Assembly (NCBI GenBank): GCA_038049695.1
Contig: CP142454.1
Span: 15,384,501 to 15,448,500 of the forward strand
From: Cinnamomum chago
Taxonomy: Eukaryota; Streptophyta; Magnoliopsida; Laurales; Lauraceae
Direction: 5' to 3'
Length of the DNA stretch: 64,000 bases
A model generated the notes under the pieces. The model did not search any database. It was not told where the DNA came from and was given only the letters and a program-made list of their open reading frames with translations. The translations under genes were made by a program, and so were the position numbers. Positions 38,340-50,006 of the stretch are shown here, piece after piece (the first letter of the stretch is position 1; each line of letters begins with the position of its first letter).

Positions 38340-38519
38340 CCCCAAGGGGTAGCTTAGTTGGCCTAGGACCACGGTTTGCTCCCGAAGGTTGTGGGTTCGA
38401 AACTCCGCTACCACACTAGGGCTACAGGGGATTTACCCGGCTTCCCTCTGGGCCCGGAGGGATTAGTCCAGCCCAAAGGGTTGGGAACCCTCCGACAGCA
38501 AAAAAAAAAAAAAAAAAAA
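38340..38519 (+). mobile_element. tRNA-headed SINE, full length
   Basis: Head aaggggtagcttagttggcc, B box gggttcgaaact and tail tttacccggcttccctc.. ggattagtccagccc, with an A tract of about 20. A perfect 17-bp target duplication (aaagaagtagaagaaaa) lies at 38323-38339 and 38520-38536. The intact A tract and duplication mark a young copy. Confidence 0.9.
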
Positions 38520-38706
38520 AAAGAAGTAGAAGAAAAAACAAGAAGCAAAGAGACCAAAAAGAAGATACTGCCATCATTCATGGGTCCTCCACAAATTCCA
38601 AGTGCTCGACGTACCTCCTTTTTTTATACCCCCTCTTAAAAGGAGAGTGGAAAGGAAAAGCTTAGTTGTTTGTTTACCTCATCTGCATTGGAATGTACAT
38701 AATTCC

Positions 38707-38709
<3 letters not shown>

Positions 38710-38743
<34 letters not shown>
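38710..38743 (+). repeat. (CT)n microsatellite
   Basis: About 17 perfect CT units in intergenic DNA. Confidence 0.95.
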
Positions 38744-38747
<4 letters not shown>

Positions 38748-41700
38748 ATGCATGAATCAGAACCTTGAGGATGGTCAAAAGAGTCCAAGAGGACCCTACC
38801 TTAAATAAAAACATGGATCTCTCTCCTGGTACTAACAAGAATTTCCCTGTGTATGATGGTTGATTATAAAATGTTAAGACTTGAGCATGAGACTTAACCC
38901 CAGCCAAATGAAGTGGTTAACTAGTAAAATATATACTAACCTTTGTAAAAAAGAAAAAGGGTCTATCATTTTTATTTAAAAGAACATGAGTACATAAGGC
39001 TGATCATATCTTGCAGGTCAAATCAAACTGATATACGTGGGGTCCACCTTCAAAAGATTTAAACGATTGAAGTTGTGGCTGCATCCTATTCATCTGTAAC
39101 AGGATTTTGCTCTACCCCAGAGATGTTTTTAATGGTTGGAGTGAAAAAAAAAAAAAAGTAGCGATAAATTACTAATTAAAATGACTATTTATTAACTAAT
39201 TTTTGTGCACAATAGGGCTCATCTTTTGCCCTCATACAAATCGCTCATTCAATGCATAGTTTTATTGAGTATAATTTAAATTAGTGTTAAACTAGGGTCA
39301 GTACTTATTCATGGAGAGTTAGTGAGTATGACGGAGGTTGAATTAATCATGGGTGGGGGTGGGGTAAATCTTACTCATATATTATATATGGTTATGTTAT
39401 GCGAACAAGGACCTTTCACGCAATCCGTGCGAGGTTACTTTTTTGCCACCACATGGGACCCCTATGACAAATTTGACCCCTCATACTCAATAAACCGGCC
39501 CCTATGAATTAGTACTCACCATAATTTGATGATAATCAAAATTAAACCCACACTTATATTAAATTTGATAAACTATATAACTTAAGAAATCAAGGGCCTT
39601 AAAATCAATAACTGTGATGATCTAAATGAGATGATTTTTCCTTAAAATCATGTCTATAATAATGAGACCTTTCAATCACACTACCCTTCCATGATTAGCA
39701 CACATCCAAGTGAATCCCACAAGGGACTCAAAGTTTTACTTACCTCTTACGAATTGTGTGAGAAGTACCTCTTAGCAGAACATGCCCATATAAGAAGACT
39801 AAGATTTTTTTTTATCATTATAAAAAATAAATATAATAAATAATGAGGTTATTATTTGAACAATTTGGATGTACCATGTATGAGAACTGGGCCCTTCACA
39901 AAGATTTGTAGGAGTGCTGCAATTTTCCAGTGTTGTTCACTAAGTTTTGTTGGCTAAATCGATCTTGCTTTCATCTGTTTCCTAATCAGAGGATGGTAAC
40001 ATCTAGATGACCATGAAAATCGACTATATGTGTTATCCTAAAAAGTTTCAAATTTCCAAATTCAAGGAGAGATTAACCAGTGAAACCATTATTAGTAAAA
40101 TCCAAAATGCAAAGGCCTCTTTTGAGGTTTGTGTGATAATATAGGTCCTTGTAAAAGCTCTTCTTAAAATGAAGCCAATATTACAAACAACAAGGCTGAT
40201 ACGAATCATCGATACGGTGATACAATGTTAGATAAGAATAATTGATACCAGGGAGGCCGTCAAGTTGATCACATGTAAAAAAAAACATGATTTACCAACA
40301 TTAATTTTATTTTAATCTTACTTTTGTTTCACATGATCAATCTCACTGCTAATCCAATTTTTATTAAAGCGAAATTTGGTCTAACCGTGGAATAAGGCTT
40401 TTCATTTAAAGAAGGTAGGCTCCACTGAATGAGTTTTGGCTGCCCTGGGACTGGAAGGATGTCGATCGTACGTGCACATTTCTATCTCTAACATTCAAAT
40501 ATTGTCTCTTTTACCATGCGGGACTCTCTGGGATTCTCAAATTTCAATCCCTGCCATCCAAGTGCAGAGACCCCAACCAACTTGAGCTGCAGAGATTGAA
40601 AATCCAAACATTGGTATGACATCCATTTCATATGTATATCACCCACTCAGATATACAGGCCTACATGAATTACTATTCTACCTTTTATACTTAAAATAGT
40701 AATTTTTATATGCTTTTGATATGTTGATCTGTATCACCTGTATAATCAATTCATATCAATTTTCACATGTCTAATGCAGGCTCCAAAGTCCAATACCCAT
40801 TCCTGAAATCCATGTCACAACAAGCTTAAAATAAAAGAAAACGAGAAAAAGGAAAGTGAAACTGACACATAAACCATGATTAAGGTGATTTCAAATGTAA
40901 ACCTCTCTCCCATTTGAAAGAAACACATTAAATGCATGATTTAGTTGGTGAAATGAAATGCTTGAGTAGTCAGTCTGTCACATTTTGCGTAGAAAGAAAG
41001 TATATATTATATTTAAGTGATGATACAATCGATGATACTGTTTCCCATTCCTGTTTTATAATAATCCTTAAATGCAATGACAACACATATTTTATACTTG
41101 AAATTGAAGTATTCAATACATTATGCCAAAGAGACCTTTCTACGCTTAAAAGAGTTTTTGCAATCGAGTTTGCTCTTAGCAGACATCCATGAGGTAGGAT
41201 TCTCTGAGAAAAGGCTATGGTAATGGTAATGACCTGAACTTAGACCTAATTAAGTGATCTCTGTGTACCTGAATTTGAACTTTACATGGATTGGATGTAA
41301 AATTACCAAATGGGAGTCTTGTCCAAGTATTCGGATTCTTCAATTATAGATAAAACGGGTATAAAATCTATTTTTGAATTTGGAAGAAATCTGAATCCAA
41401 GTCTGGATCGATGAAGATAGAATGCTGAACATTTGGATCGGGATCTAGATCCCTATATGTTTTGAGATGAGGATCTAGATCCAGCACAATTACTTTCACA
41501 GATTAAAAATTATATAGGTTTGAAAGACCTACATAGTTTGAGTTGGATTGATATTTAAGAGTTACGTAGCTTTAATCATATACCATTTAATAGCCTCCAA
41601 TTGTATATCCAGATTTTTGTTAAAGCCCCTTTATCCAATTATACTATTACACTACTCATCTTATTTCAGATAGGGATAAAAAACCGTATCCATTTTTTTT

Positions 41701-43156
41701 TTCATGTCTGTCCTGGATCCAAGTATAACAAATTTGTTCTGTTTTGTATCCATATCTAATCTATTAAAAGGGGTCTGGTCGTGATCCACCATGTTTCCTC
41801 GCTGGATCCGACCAATTTGCATCCCTAATTTTATGTATAGAGCATGAACTCAACTCACGTGGACCCAATTGATGTGGACGTGACAGCATGCTCTATACTC
41901 AAAGCGCAAGTCCATTAGTATTGTTAATATATTTATGATATCACAAATGGTAAAAGATGCATGGACCACACCATGTGGTAAAGTCTAAAACAAATTTGTA
42001 AATGTGAAGTTGACTTTGTGAAGATTCAAACCGTTTAAAATACGTGTGTTTCCATGAATCACAACAACAATCACCGTTGGATTTGGACATTTTTCAAAAC
42101 AAAGGTTAATTCTTCTCACATATTAATCATGTTTTGTAATAAATTTAAATGTTATAAACATTGAGATTGCATTATTTGGATACAAACTGACATCTAAATT
42201 CCGTCTTCATATATAAGTACATGCCCCAAATTTTAAGAGAACCAAAATTACCTTTTTTTTATCGACTTGAACCAAAACGGCTGAGACTAAAAGAGCCTAC
42301 ACACCAGCACCCATAAGAGGAGTATGCTTGACACTTGAAAAGATACAGTGTAAGGAGATCGAATCCTAAGCAATTATGTGAAAGATGGAGTTGCTACCAA
42401 CTGAGGAAATCCAAGTTCTCAAGTCAACGGGATTACTATTAACGATTGGGTTGGACCCATGCGAAATATATGTCTAAATTTTGCTAGTTCAATCCCATAA
42501 TGAAAGTAACTTCCATTGTATTAAGTTTACCATATCATCATGTATATTTGCCTCTTTTTGAACGAAAAATGCTTACAATTCAAAAGAAAAAAAAATAAAA
42601 AAAATCTATGATGAAAACATGAGATCCTGAAATGAACGAATGCATGGGAAAGATAGGGTGGGCCAAGCCCCAAAGTGAAGGCGCCACTTTTTCAACTCGA
42701 AATAATTGGATAGGGAACAGACCCACGCTCCTGGTAGGCCAAAAGCAATTTCATAAAGCTAATGAAAATCCACTTGCTAGGTATTATCTTTGTAAGTATA
42801 TATATGCATATTTCATTTCGAGGGATGCTGCAGCCGACTGCTTGGGCTCTTTTTAGTGGGGTTTAACTTGGAATATGGGATTTAGGGCCTATCTATGAAA
42901 TTATTATAATATTTAGTTATAAGTCCTTAAAGTTTTATTTAGATTTAGATGATGCAGATCTAATGCAATAAAATCCAATGGTGAATAATTTCTGGAACAA
43001 TATGAATATACAACCCGTGCAAATCCAAATGAGGTCAATGTGTGTCATAGAGAATTATGGTGATTAAAGGTGGGCCCCAAGTATCAAGACCTTAAAAATG
43101 GGCGCAGTAAACTGGAAGATTTCTTGTATAAGATATACTACATGTAGACTTATTTG
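38744..43156. other. Intergenic, no gene recognised
   Basis: 4.4 kb of AT-rich DNA with short, unconvincing reading frames. The only structure I can suggest is a weak hAT-like candidate at 41291-41829. Around 42245-42420 a stretch (accaaaacggctgagac..) may be a decayed SINE of another family. Confidence 0.45.
41291..41829. mobile_element. Possible decayed hAT-like element
   Basis: Left ttggatgtaaaattaccaaa and the reversed right end tagggatgcaaattggtc look like a diverged inverted pair. The interior repeats ggatctagatcc and ggatccaa motifs, as other hAT-like elements here do. No target duplication found. Confidence 0.35.
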
Positions 43157-43165
43157 GGATATGAT

Positions 43166-43342
43166 TTTTTTTTTGGCTATCGGAGGGTTCCTAACCCTTT
43201 GAAGGGGACTAATTCCTCCGAGCTCAAAGGGAAGTTGGATAAACTCCCCTATAGCCCCAGTGTGGTAGTGCGGTTCCAAACATACAACCTCCAGGTGCAA
43301 ACCGTGATCCTAAGCCAACTGAGCTACCCCTTAGAGTTTTAT
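43166..43342 (-). mobile_element. tRNA-headed SINE
   Basis: Inverted copy: T tract at the left, then ggctatcggagggttccta.., and the head ctgagctaccccttag at the right. Flanking ggatatga (43157-43164) and ggatacga (43343-43350) suggest a target duplication with one change. Confidence 0.8.
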
Positions 43343-43678
43343 AGGATACGAAGTAGATACTGGAAATTCTACTCCCACTGACAAGCAAATTAAAGTATAA
43401 ATTTGGGTATCCCACCCAAGTCAATATGGATTATACCAAATTCCACTCGGATAGACAATTTGGGCTGGTCAGATATGTGCAAGATTTAGTACATCAAGGT
43501 CATTAGGTCAAGATCAGGCTTGAGTTGGCCTAACAACAACTAGGTAATCTTGGAAGTTGGAACGCTGATGATATCATTAATATTTTACTAATCTTTAAAA
43601 AAATCGGAATTCATTTATGCTGCATTATCATTTTTATACAACGGTCCCATTCTTCATGAATGCAAGGGAAATGATTAG

Positions 43679-43703
43679 GAGAGAGAGAGAGAGAGAGAGA
43701 GAG
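43679..43703 (+). repeat. (GA)n microsatellite
   Basis: About 12 GA units in intergenic DNA. Confidence 0.95.
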
Positions 43704-44111
43704 TGAGGGCCACAGATAATGCTATCATTAAATGATGCTTAAAACATGATTGGAGTCGAGATTCCCCAAATGGTCTCCCACATGTTTCTTATTTGTGCGT
43801 GGAACTCCACCCTGGACTCATATAGAAATAATAAGAACAATTCAAAATGAATGTCATCTCCTCCCATGACATATGCTCAATTTTTTATTTTCACAAGAGC
43901 TGCATCTCACTGTACGATTGAGTACATGACTAATAATTTGATTAGTACATTATCAATCTTATAGTAGGTTCAACTTCATCTGAAGCAAAATTTAAATTAA
44001 TATCATTGGAACGGATGACATTCATTTTGAACATCCAGATTATAAGTAGGTTCGCCCTACGTTGGAGTATCATACATTCCACTCATAGGAAGCATGTGGG
44101 AGGGACCTGAA

Positions 44112-47100
44112 CAGGGCCGGCTCACCCCATAAGCTGCTGAAGCAGGTGGTGGGGGCCTCACCATGAGGGGGGCCTCAAAATTTTGTAAATCAGGCTAAGG
44201 CAAATCCCAATTTTCAAGCCTCATTCATCATTATCTACCACTTAACGGTAAATAAGTTAACCAACCAAAAGCCTAATTCATCATTCTCTACCAACGGTAA
44301 ATACATTAACCATTAACCAACCAACGCCCAATCGAAAGAAAGCATTAACCCCCAGCTCTTCGTTTTCCACGGACTGCCCAACCTACGGTGCAACTGCAAC
44401 TCTTCGTTTTCCACAGACTCCCCAACCCACTCTGCTCTATTTATCTCCTCCACCCAAACCCAAAACCCATTGTTTTATTCTCCATAATCTAGCAAACAAC
44501 AACAAAAAAAAAAAAAAAAAAATTGTGTCCCCCAATTCCAGCCGCCCCCCAATCGAGCTCTTCCATCCATACCAAATCCGATCTCAGCCCCTCTTCTCTG
44601 ATTGAATCAAGCAGAAAAAAAGAAAGAAAAAAGCAAAGAAGAAAAAGCAGCAGCGAGGCACCGAGGTGGAGAAGGTACCTGGCACTAGACCATCATCGCA
44701 TCAGCCCCTCTTCTCTTCTCAGCCGATCTCAGCCAATCTCAGGCCCTCTTCTCTTCTCTTCTCATCATCTCCCCGATCTCAGACTCAGCCCCTCCAGACA
44801 GCAGGTAGCAGTCAGTCCCTCTTCTCTGATTGATTCATTGAATCAAACTGAAAAAAAAAAAAAAAAGAAAGGAAAGAAGAAGAAGAAGCACCGCCGAAGA
44901 AGCACCGCCTGGGAGTTCCATCCATTTGACATAGAGCATCAGAAGAGCAGAACCCTTTAATAAGGGTTTTAACTTTTAAGCTTTGACCTCATTCTATGCA
45001 CAGTACAGAACACGTTTACTGTTTACACGAGTGGGCTGTGGGCCGAGTGGTGGAGTGGGCTGTGGGCAAGTGGCAGGCTGGCAGCTGCATCTTAGCATCA
45101 TCATCACTTATTCACTTCATTGGAGTGGGCTTACATCAGTAAGACAGTAACAAACATCACGAGGGCCTGGTTTGTAGATCCGGACTTGCCGACTTGGACT
45201 GCGCTTGCTCTCTTGGAACAGGTTCTTGGCTTTTTTTGTTCTTCTTTTTTTTTAATCAAATCTGCATCTAATATACTGTTACAATATAGGTGATATTTAT
45301 CTATTTGTTATTACTATGAAACGTGAGTTTGAATCTGGTGCTCAAAAACGTCAACGGAAAAAAAAAGAACAAGAGTTGATTCAATCTCAAAAAGATGCGA
45401 TGTATAAATTTATTAAAAGAAATAAAGAAGATGAGATAGTGAACCCACCTATAGAGAATGAACAGCTAGAGGGTAATGACGAACATAAATTAGATGATAT
45501 TGAAACCATTAGAGAAAACGATGAAATTGAACATGAACTCGATGATAATGAAAGAATTAGACAAAATGATAAAATTGAACATGTTCTTCCTAGCATAGAA
45601 CCTAATGAAAGTGCTGAGCTGAATGAGAATAGGAAAATAAACTTAAACTCAGCGGAAGTTTCGTCATTTGAGGAGAACCCCGGTGAACCATCTAACACTC
45701 TACTTGCAGATATATATGACCCGGGACAATGGAATAATGTTGATATAAAACTAAGAGATTTATTAGTAGAAAAAGGTCCAGTTAGGGAAATCGGTTTAAA
45801 ATATCCAGTCGGTGAAAAGTCAAGGAGATTTTCAATTAGACATTATACTCAAATAGCGCCAAATGGAGAAAAGTTTGATAGAAAATGGTTGGTATATTCA
45901 AAACATTGTGATAAGGTTTTTTGTTTCTGCTGCAAGTTATTTTCAAAGTCTAAGAAAAGTCAATTGAGTAATGAAGGATGCAAAGATTGGAGAAATATTA
46001 GTCTTAAACTAAAACGTCATGAGAACTCAACTGGACATGCTAAAAACATGCTTTTGTGGATTGATTTAAAACAAAGGTTATTAAATAATAAGACAATTGA
46101 TAAAGATATCCAAGAACAAATTGATAAGGAAAAAAAACATTGGAAAAATGTACTAGTAAGAATTATTGCTGTGATTAAAACCATTTCTAAGAATAACATG
46201 GCATTTCGTGGAAGCAATGAGAAGCTTTATGAAGAGAATAATGGGATTTTCTTAAGTATTATTGAAATGATTGCTGAATTCGATCTAGTAATGCAAGAAC
46301 ATGTTCGGCGTATCAAACAAGGTGTAATTAATAATCACTATCTTGGGCACATAATCCAAAATGAATTGATACAATTGTTGGCAACTGAAGTAAGAAATTT
46401 CATAATTACAAAACTTCGAGAAGCAAAATACTTTTCTGTTATCCTTGATTGCACTCCGGATATAAGTCATCATGAACAAATGACCCTCGTTTTACGATTT
46501 GTAAATGTTTCAATAAGCCCAGTACAAATTGAAGAATATTTTTTGGATTTTATAAAAGTTGATGATACATCAGGAAAAGGACTTTTTGAGGAACTCATCA
46601 AAGTTTTAGAACTATTTAATCTAGATATTAATGATGTAAGAGGGCAGGGATATGACAATGGATCGAATATGAAAGGTAAGCAACAAGGTGTACAAAAACG
46701 ATTGTTAGATTTGAATCCTAGAGCATTTTATACACCTTGTGGATGTCATAGTCTTAACTTAGTTATTAGTGATATGGCAAGCTCTTGTATAAAAGCGGTG
46801 TCTTTTTTTGGAGTAGTCCAACGTATCTATTGTTTATTTTCTTCATCAACTAAGCGGTGGAAAATCTTTACAGACAATGTGAAAAAGCTTACTGTTAAGA
46901 CATTATCAATAACACGTTGGGAGAGTCGAGAAGAAAGTGTTAGAGCAATAAGGTATCAAGCTCCAGAAATAAGAGATGCATTACTTGAGTTAGCAAATAG
47001 TAGTGACGATCCAAAAGTAAAAAGTGAAGCTGAAAGTTTAGCTATACATGATATAGGAAATTATGAGTTTTTATTAGGTATGGTTATTTGGTATGAAATA

Positions 47101-48055
47101 TTATTTTCTGTTAATTTGGTTAGTAAAAGTTTACAATCTAAAAAAATGCATATTGATGGTGCCATTAGTGAATTAAAAGGTCTTGTTACATTCTTTGAAA
47201 AGTTTAGAGAAAATGGATTTGAGAAATCTATAGATATTGCAAAATGTATAGCACGTGAAATGAATGTTGAACCAATATTTCATGAAAGACGTATAATCCG
47301 AAGGAAAAAACAATTTGATGAGAGTGCCGATAACGAGGTGACTCAATCCCCAGAAGAGTCTTTTAGAACTACTTATTTTTTATGTATTGTGGATCAAGCA
47401 CTTTCATCTATTAGAAATAGGTTTGAACAACTTAAGAGCTACGAAGAAATGTTTGGATTTTTATTTGATATCAAAAGGTTGAAGTTATTAGATGATGATG
47501 ATTTGAAACAGAGTTGTCTTAATCTTGAGCAATTCCTAAAACATGGGGAGCATTCTGACATTGAAGGTATAGACTTGTTTGGAGAACTAAAAGTATTAAG
47601 AGAAGCTTTGCCAACAGGAACTCAAAGTGCACTTCAAGTATTAGATTATTTAAATAAAATTGAGTCTTTTCCAAATTCATATATTTCTTATAGAATACTA
47701 TTAACAGTACCTGTTACGGTTGCTTCCGCCGAAAGAAGTTTCTCGAAATTAAAGTTAATAAAATCTTATCTGCGATCAACTATGTCACAAGAGAGATTAA
47801 GCGGGTTAGCCATTTTATCTATTGAGAAGAAAATTTTGGAAAACCTTGAATACAAAAACTTGATCAATAAATTTGCATCACAAAAGGCAAGAAAGGTTAA
47901 ATTCACTTAAAAAAATGAATCCCTTAACAAGTTCCAAAAAAAAAAAAAACTAAAAAAGAAAAAACAAATTTTTTGTACTTTTGCCTGGAGCCACAAATTT
48001 TGGGGCCTCATTTATACTTTCGACTGGGGCCACATATTGTCTTGAGACGGCCCTG
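44112..48055 (+). mobile_element. Complete autonomous-looking hAT DNA transposon
   Basis: Ends cagggccggctca (left) and cagggccgtctca (right, reverse complement) match at 12 of 13. The host octamer gacctgaa is duplicated perfectly at 44104-44111 and 48056-48063. Subterminal gggggcctca words occur at both ends. The 3.9-kb element holds one uninterrupted transposase frame (45316-47910). Its long leader (44112-45315) is built of internal duplications, among them ctcttcgttttccac at 44359 and 44401. A possible leader intron runs 45222-45289 (gttctt..atatag). An intact frame plus a perfect duplication indicates a recent insertion. Confidence 0.95.
45316..47910 (+). CDS. hAT transposase, TTF zinc finger/ZMYM1-like type
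   Basis: 864 residues with no introns or stops. Cut-and-paste transposase acting in the nucleus on the ends of its own element. Order: a Lys/Glu-rich, charged N-terminus (1-140); a TTF-type zinc finger (about 165-245; C203, C206, H235, H241); and an RNase H-like catalytic core. Candidate catalytic acids are D378 in ILDCTPD, D447 in GYDNGSN, and E806 in ASAERSFSKLK. The hAT-specific CxCH (475-478) and TRW (533-535) motifs are also present. The C-terminal dimerisation block (about 780-850) reads YRILLTVPVTVASAERSF and onward to LAILSIE. Every block expected of a working enzyme is present. The same family has been co-opted as host genes elsewhere (ZMYM1-like). Here the TIRs and target duplication show that it is still a transposon. 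Confidence 0.94.
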   Translation: MKREFESGAQKRQRKKKEQELIQSQKDAMYKFIKRNKEDEIVNPPIENEQLEGNDEHKLDDIETIRENDEIEHELDDNERIRQNDKIEHVLPSIEPNESAELNENRKINLNSAEVSSFEENPGEPSNTLLADIYDPGQWNNVDIKLRDLLVEKGPVREIGLKYPVGEKSRRFSIRHYTQIAPNGEKFDRKWLVYSKHCDKVFCFCCKLFSKSKKSQLSNEGCKDWRNISLKLKRHENSTGHAKNMLLWIDLKQRLLNNKTIDKDIQEQIDKEKKHWKNVLVRIIAVIKTISKNNMAFRGSNEKLYEENNGIFLSIIEMIAEFDLVMQEHVRRIKQGVINNHYLGHIIQNELIQLLATEVRNFIITKLREAKYFSVILDCTPDISHHEQMTLVLRFVNVSISPVQIEEYFLDFIKVDDTSGKGLFEELIKVLELFNLDINDVRGQGYDNGSNMKGKQQGVQKRLLDLNPRAFYTPCGCHSLNLVISDMASSCIKAVSFFGVVQRIYCLFSSSTKRWKIFTDNVKKLTVKTLSITRWESREESVRAIRYQAPEIRDALLELANSSDDPKVKSEAESLAIHDIGNYEFLLGMVIWYEILFSVNLVSKSLQSKKMHIDGAISELKGLVTFFEKFRENGFEKSIDIAKCIAREMNVEPIFHERRIIRRKKQFDESADNEVTQSPEESFRTTYFLCIVDQALSSIRNRFEQLKSYEEMFGFLFDIKRLKLLDDDDLKQSCLNLEQFLKHGEHSDIEGIDLFGELKVLREALPTGTQSALQVLDYLNKIESFPNSYISYRILLTVPVTVASAERSFSKLKLIKSYLRSTMSQERLSGLAILSIEKKILENLEYKNLINKFASQKARKVKFT

Positions 48056-48063
48056 GACCTGAA

Positions 48064-49310
48064 CTAAAAATGGTCTAAAATGCCTGTGAAACAAAGGTGC
48101 AAGTCCAAATTTAGTATGGCTTGAATATTAAACAAACCACGTCAAGCTTGAGCTTAGCAAATTGAGCTCGTCTTTAAGTAAGTTTATGATACTAAATTAA
48201 CTAATGCAAATTGAATAATAAATTAAAGTCAACATCAAAAATTTAAATTTTTTTTTTTAAAAACACATAATCTGATTGAATAATAAAATGGATGGTAACT
48301 AGATTTTTTAAATTATCCATTTAATGATTGTTGGTTGCATAGGTGGCAACATAAAATGGATCTGGTTTTTATAAATGATTGTAGGTTCCTATGTGTGTCG
48401 GCCAAACTGAAAGGATTTAGTAGGAATATACTCTTTCTAGTTTTTCAAAATATGACGTGTGGCAAAATTTATGGGTCTATTGGCCGAACAAGTATAAGAC
48501 GCCTTTAAGATCTAGCCTCCTACTAAATAAATGAAGTCATTTGGTTGTAGACAACCATCTAATAAAGGGCAATGAAATAACAATCAAAATAGAAACTAGC
48601 CTGGGATATATTAGTTATTAGTTAGCACTTAGTAGTGTACTCTGTGGATTTCGATTGGATAACTATCAGCATCCATTAAATTTTTTAAGTTTTTTCTTTT
48701 ATAGTTGACAAAATTTCAAAGCCCTTTTGAATTATGTAGTACAGAAAAATCCTACAAACTCTATCACATGTCTTAACTCTGCCTCATAATTATTTTGAAA
48801 CATGATAGGAAAAGTCCTAGTGTTGAAGTTATAGTGGATCAAATTAAAAAAAAAAGAGAGGAAAGAACCGTATCTATATAAAGGAAAGGGCATTTTTATC
48901 ATTTAAAAAATAATAGCTCGATTGACAAAAAAAAAAATTGGTCCGACCACTGGTCACGGTGGCTGACTGTTATCGCATGTGAAACCAAAACTACATGTGG
49001 TTCTTGTAAATATGAAAAAAGACTGGTAGGCATGTGCAGATCTCCCTTGTTAAAAGACCATCTCATAGCCCTCAGCATGGTGTGAAGCCAGGTAATGCAT
49101 CACATAATACTAGGTCATGTAGGATGGAACTAATTCTTTGTTTTCTTGTCTAGCTCCATCTCTTCTCCTCCTGTCTTTTTTTCTCCATGTCTACTTCCAT
49201 TGTATCTTATCCTCATCGACCTATTTTAGGCTGAGCATTTGATAAATTCAATAACTCCAAATGCCCAATTCCCTATTTGAAAGTAAACATGACGTCACTA
49301 GTTTGCTGGC
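48064..49310. other. Intergenic, no gene
   Basis: AT-rich DNA right of the hAT element. Short reading frames only, and no inverted-repeat pair found. Confidence 0.45.
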
Positions 49311-50006
49311 TCTTTTTTTTTTTACCCTATCCCTTCGGGCCCAGAAGAAAGTCGGGTCAAGAGCGGAGCCAGGATTTCATCTTGAGGGGGGGGGGGGGGC
49401 AAAACTTTTAAAGTTTCTTTTTGAAATAATTGTAAGTTCAACCATGAAAATTATATTACGATTCAAGACTAAATTTACATAAAAGAAAGGGAAATTCTTA
49501 GGAACCCATCTTGATCACCTCTTTTAGTTCTCCTACAATAAGACCATCTTTACTGTGAATTCTTAGGAACTCATTGCAAAGTTGGCATTAAGGGAGCTCA
49601 GTGACCAAATAGTTAAATTTGGAGAATTGAAGTAAGAATGAATTACATGTTTACTGAATATATGAGCTAAAAATAGAACAGAGGGTGAATTGATAATTTT
49701 TCTTCATTTTGATATTTGTGTGCTTCTGGAAACTGTTGTGGATCTTCAGGCTCTCCGCCAAATTACCAATTCAACTCACCCAGTTCCAGGGTTAACTCAC
49801 CCAGTTCATATTTCAACTCACCTAATTCCGTGAATACAATAGGAACATCATCCAGCTACAGTAGTAAGAATTTACCAGTGCCGTGGGGTGGGGGCCAGGG
49901 CAGGATTTAAAAAAATCCAAAAACCTGGGGGGGCGCATTTTGGTGTTTTAAAAGGATTTCCAAAGGGGGGGGGGGGGGCGCTGGCCTCAATGTAGTTCCG
50001 GCCCTG
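49311..50006. mobile_element. Decayed TIR-element debris related to the intact hAT
   Basis: It begins with a SINE tail fragment on the minus strand (49311-49356: ccctatcccttcgggccc..). Then come gagccaggatttcatcttga and a long G run. The right edge, ttccggccctg at 49996-50006, is the reverse of cagggccggaa, the same terminal motif as the intact hAT at 44112. A partial partner, cagggcagga, starts at 49896. G runs at about 49385 and 49966 flank the debris. No target duplication found. Confidence 0.45.

Noticed and set aside
34881-38519. tRNA gene candidates (A and B boxes in ggggtagctcagttgg.. gggttcgaaact)
   Set aside because: No cloverleaf acceptor-stem pairing, and each is followed by the common SINE body, A tract and target duplication. 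They are SINE heads.
44523-44960. 145-codon frame upstream of the transposase
   Set aside because: Begins at TTG, consists of Ser/Pro- and Lys-rich low complexity within the hAT leader; probably untranslated.
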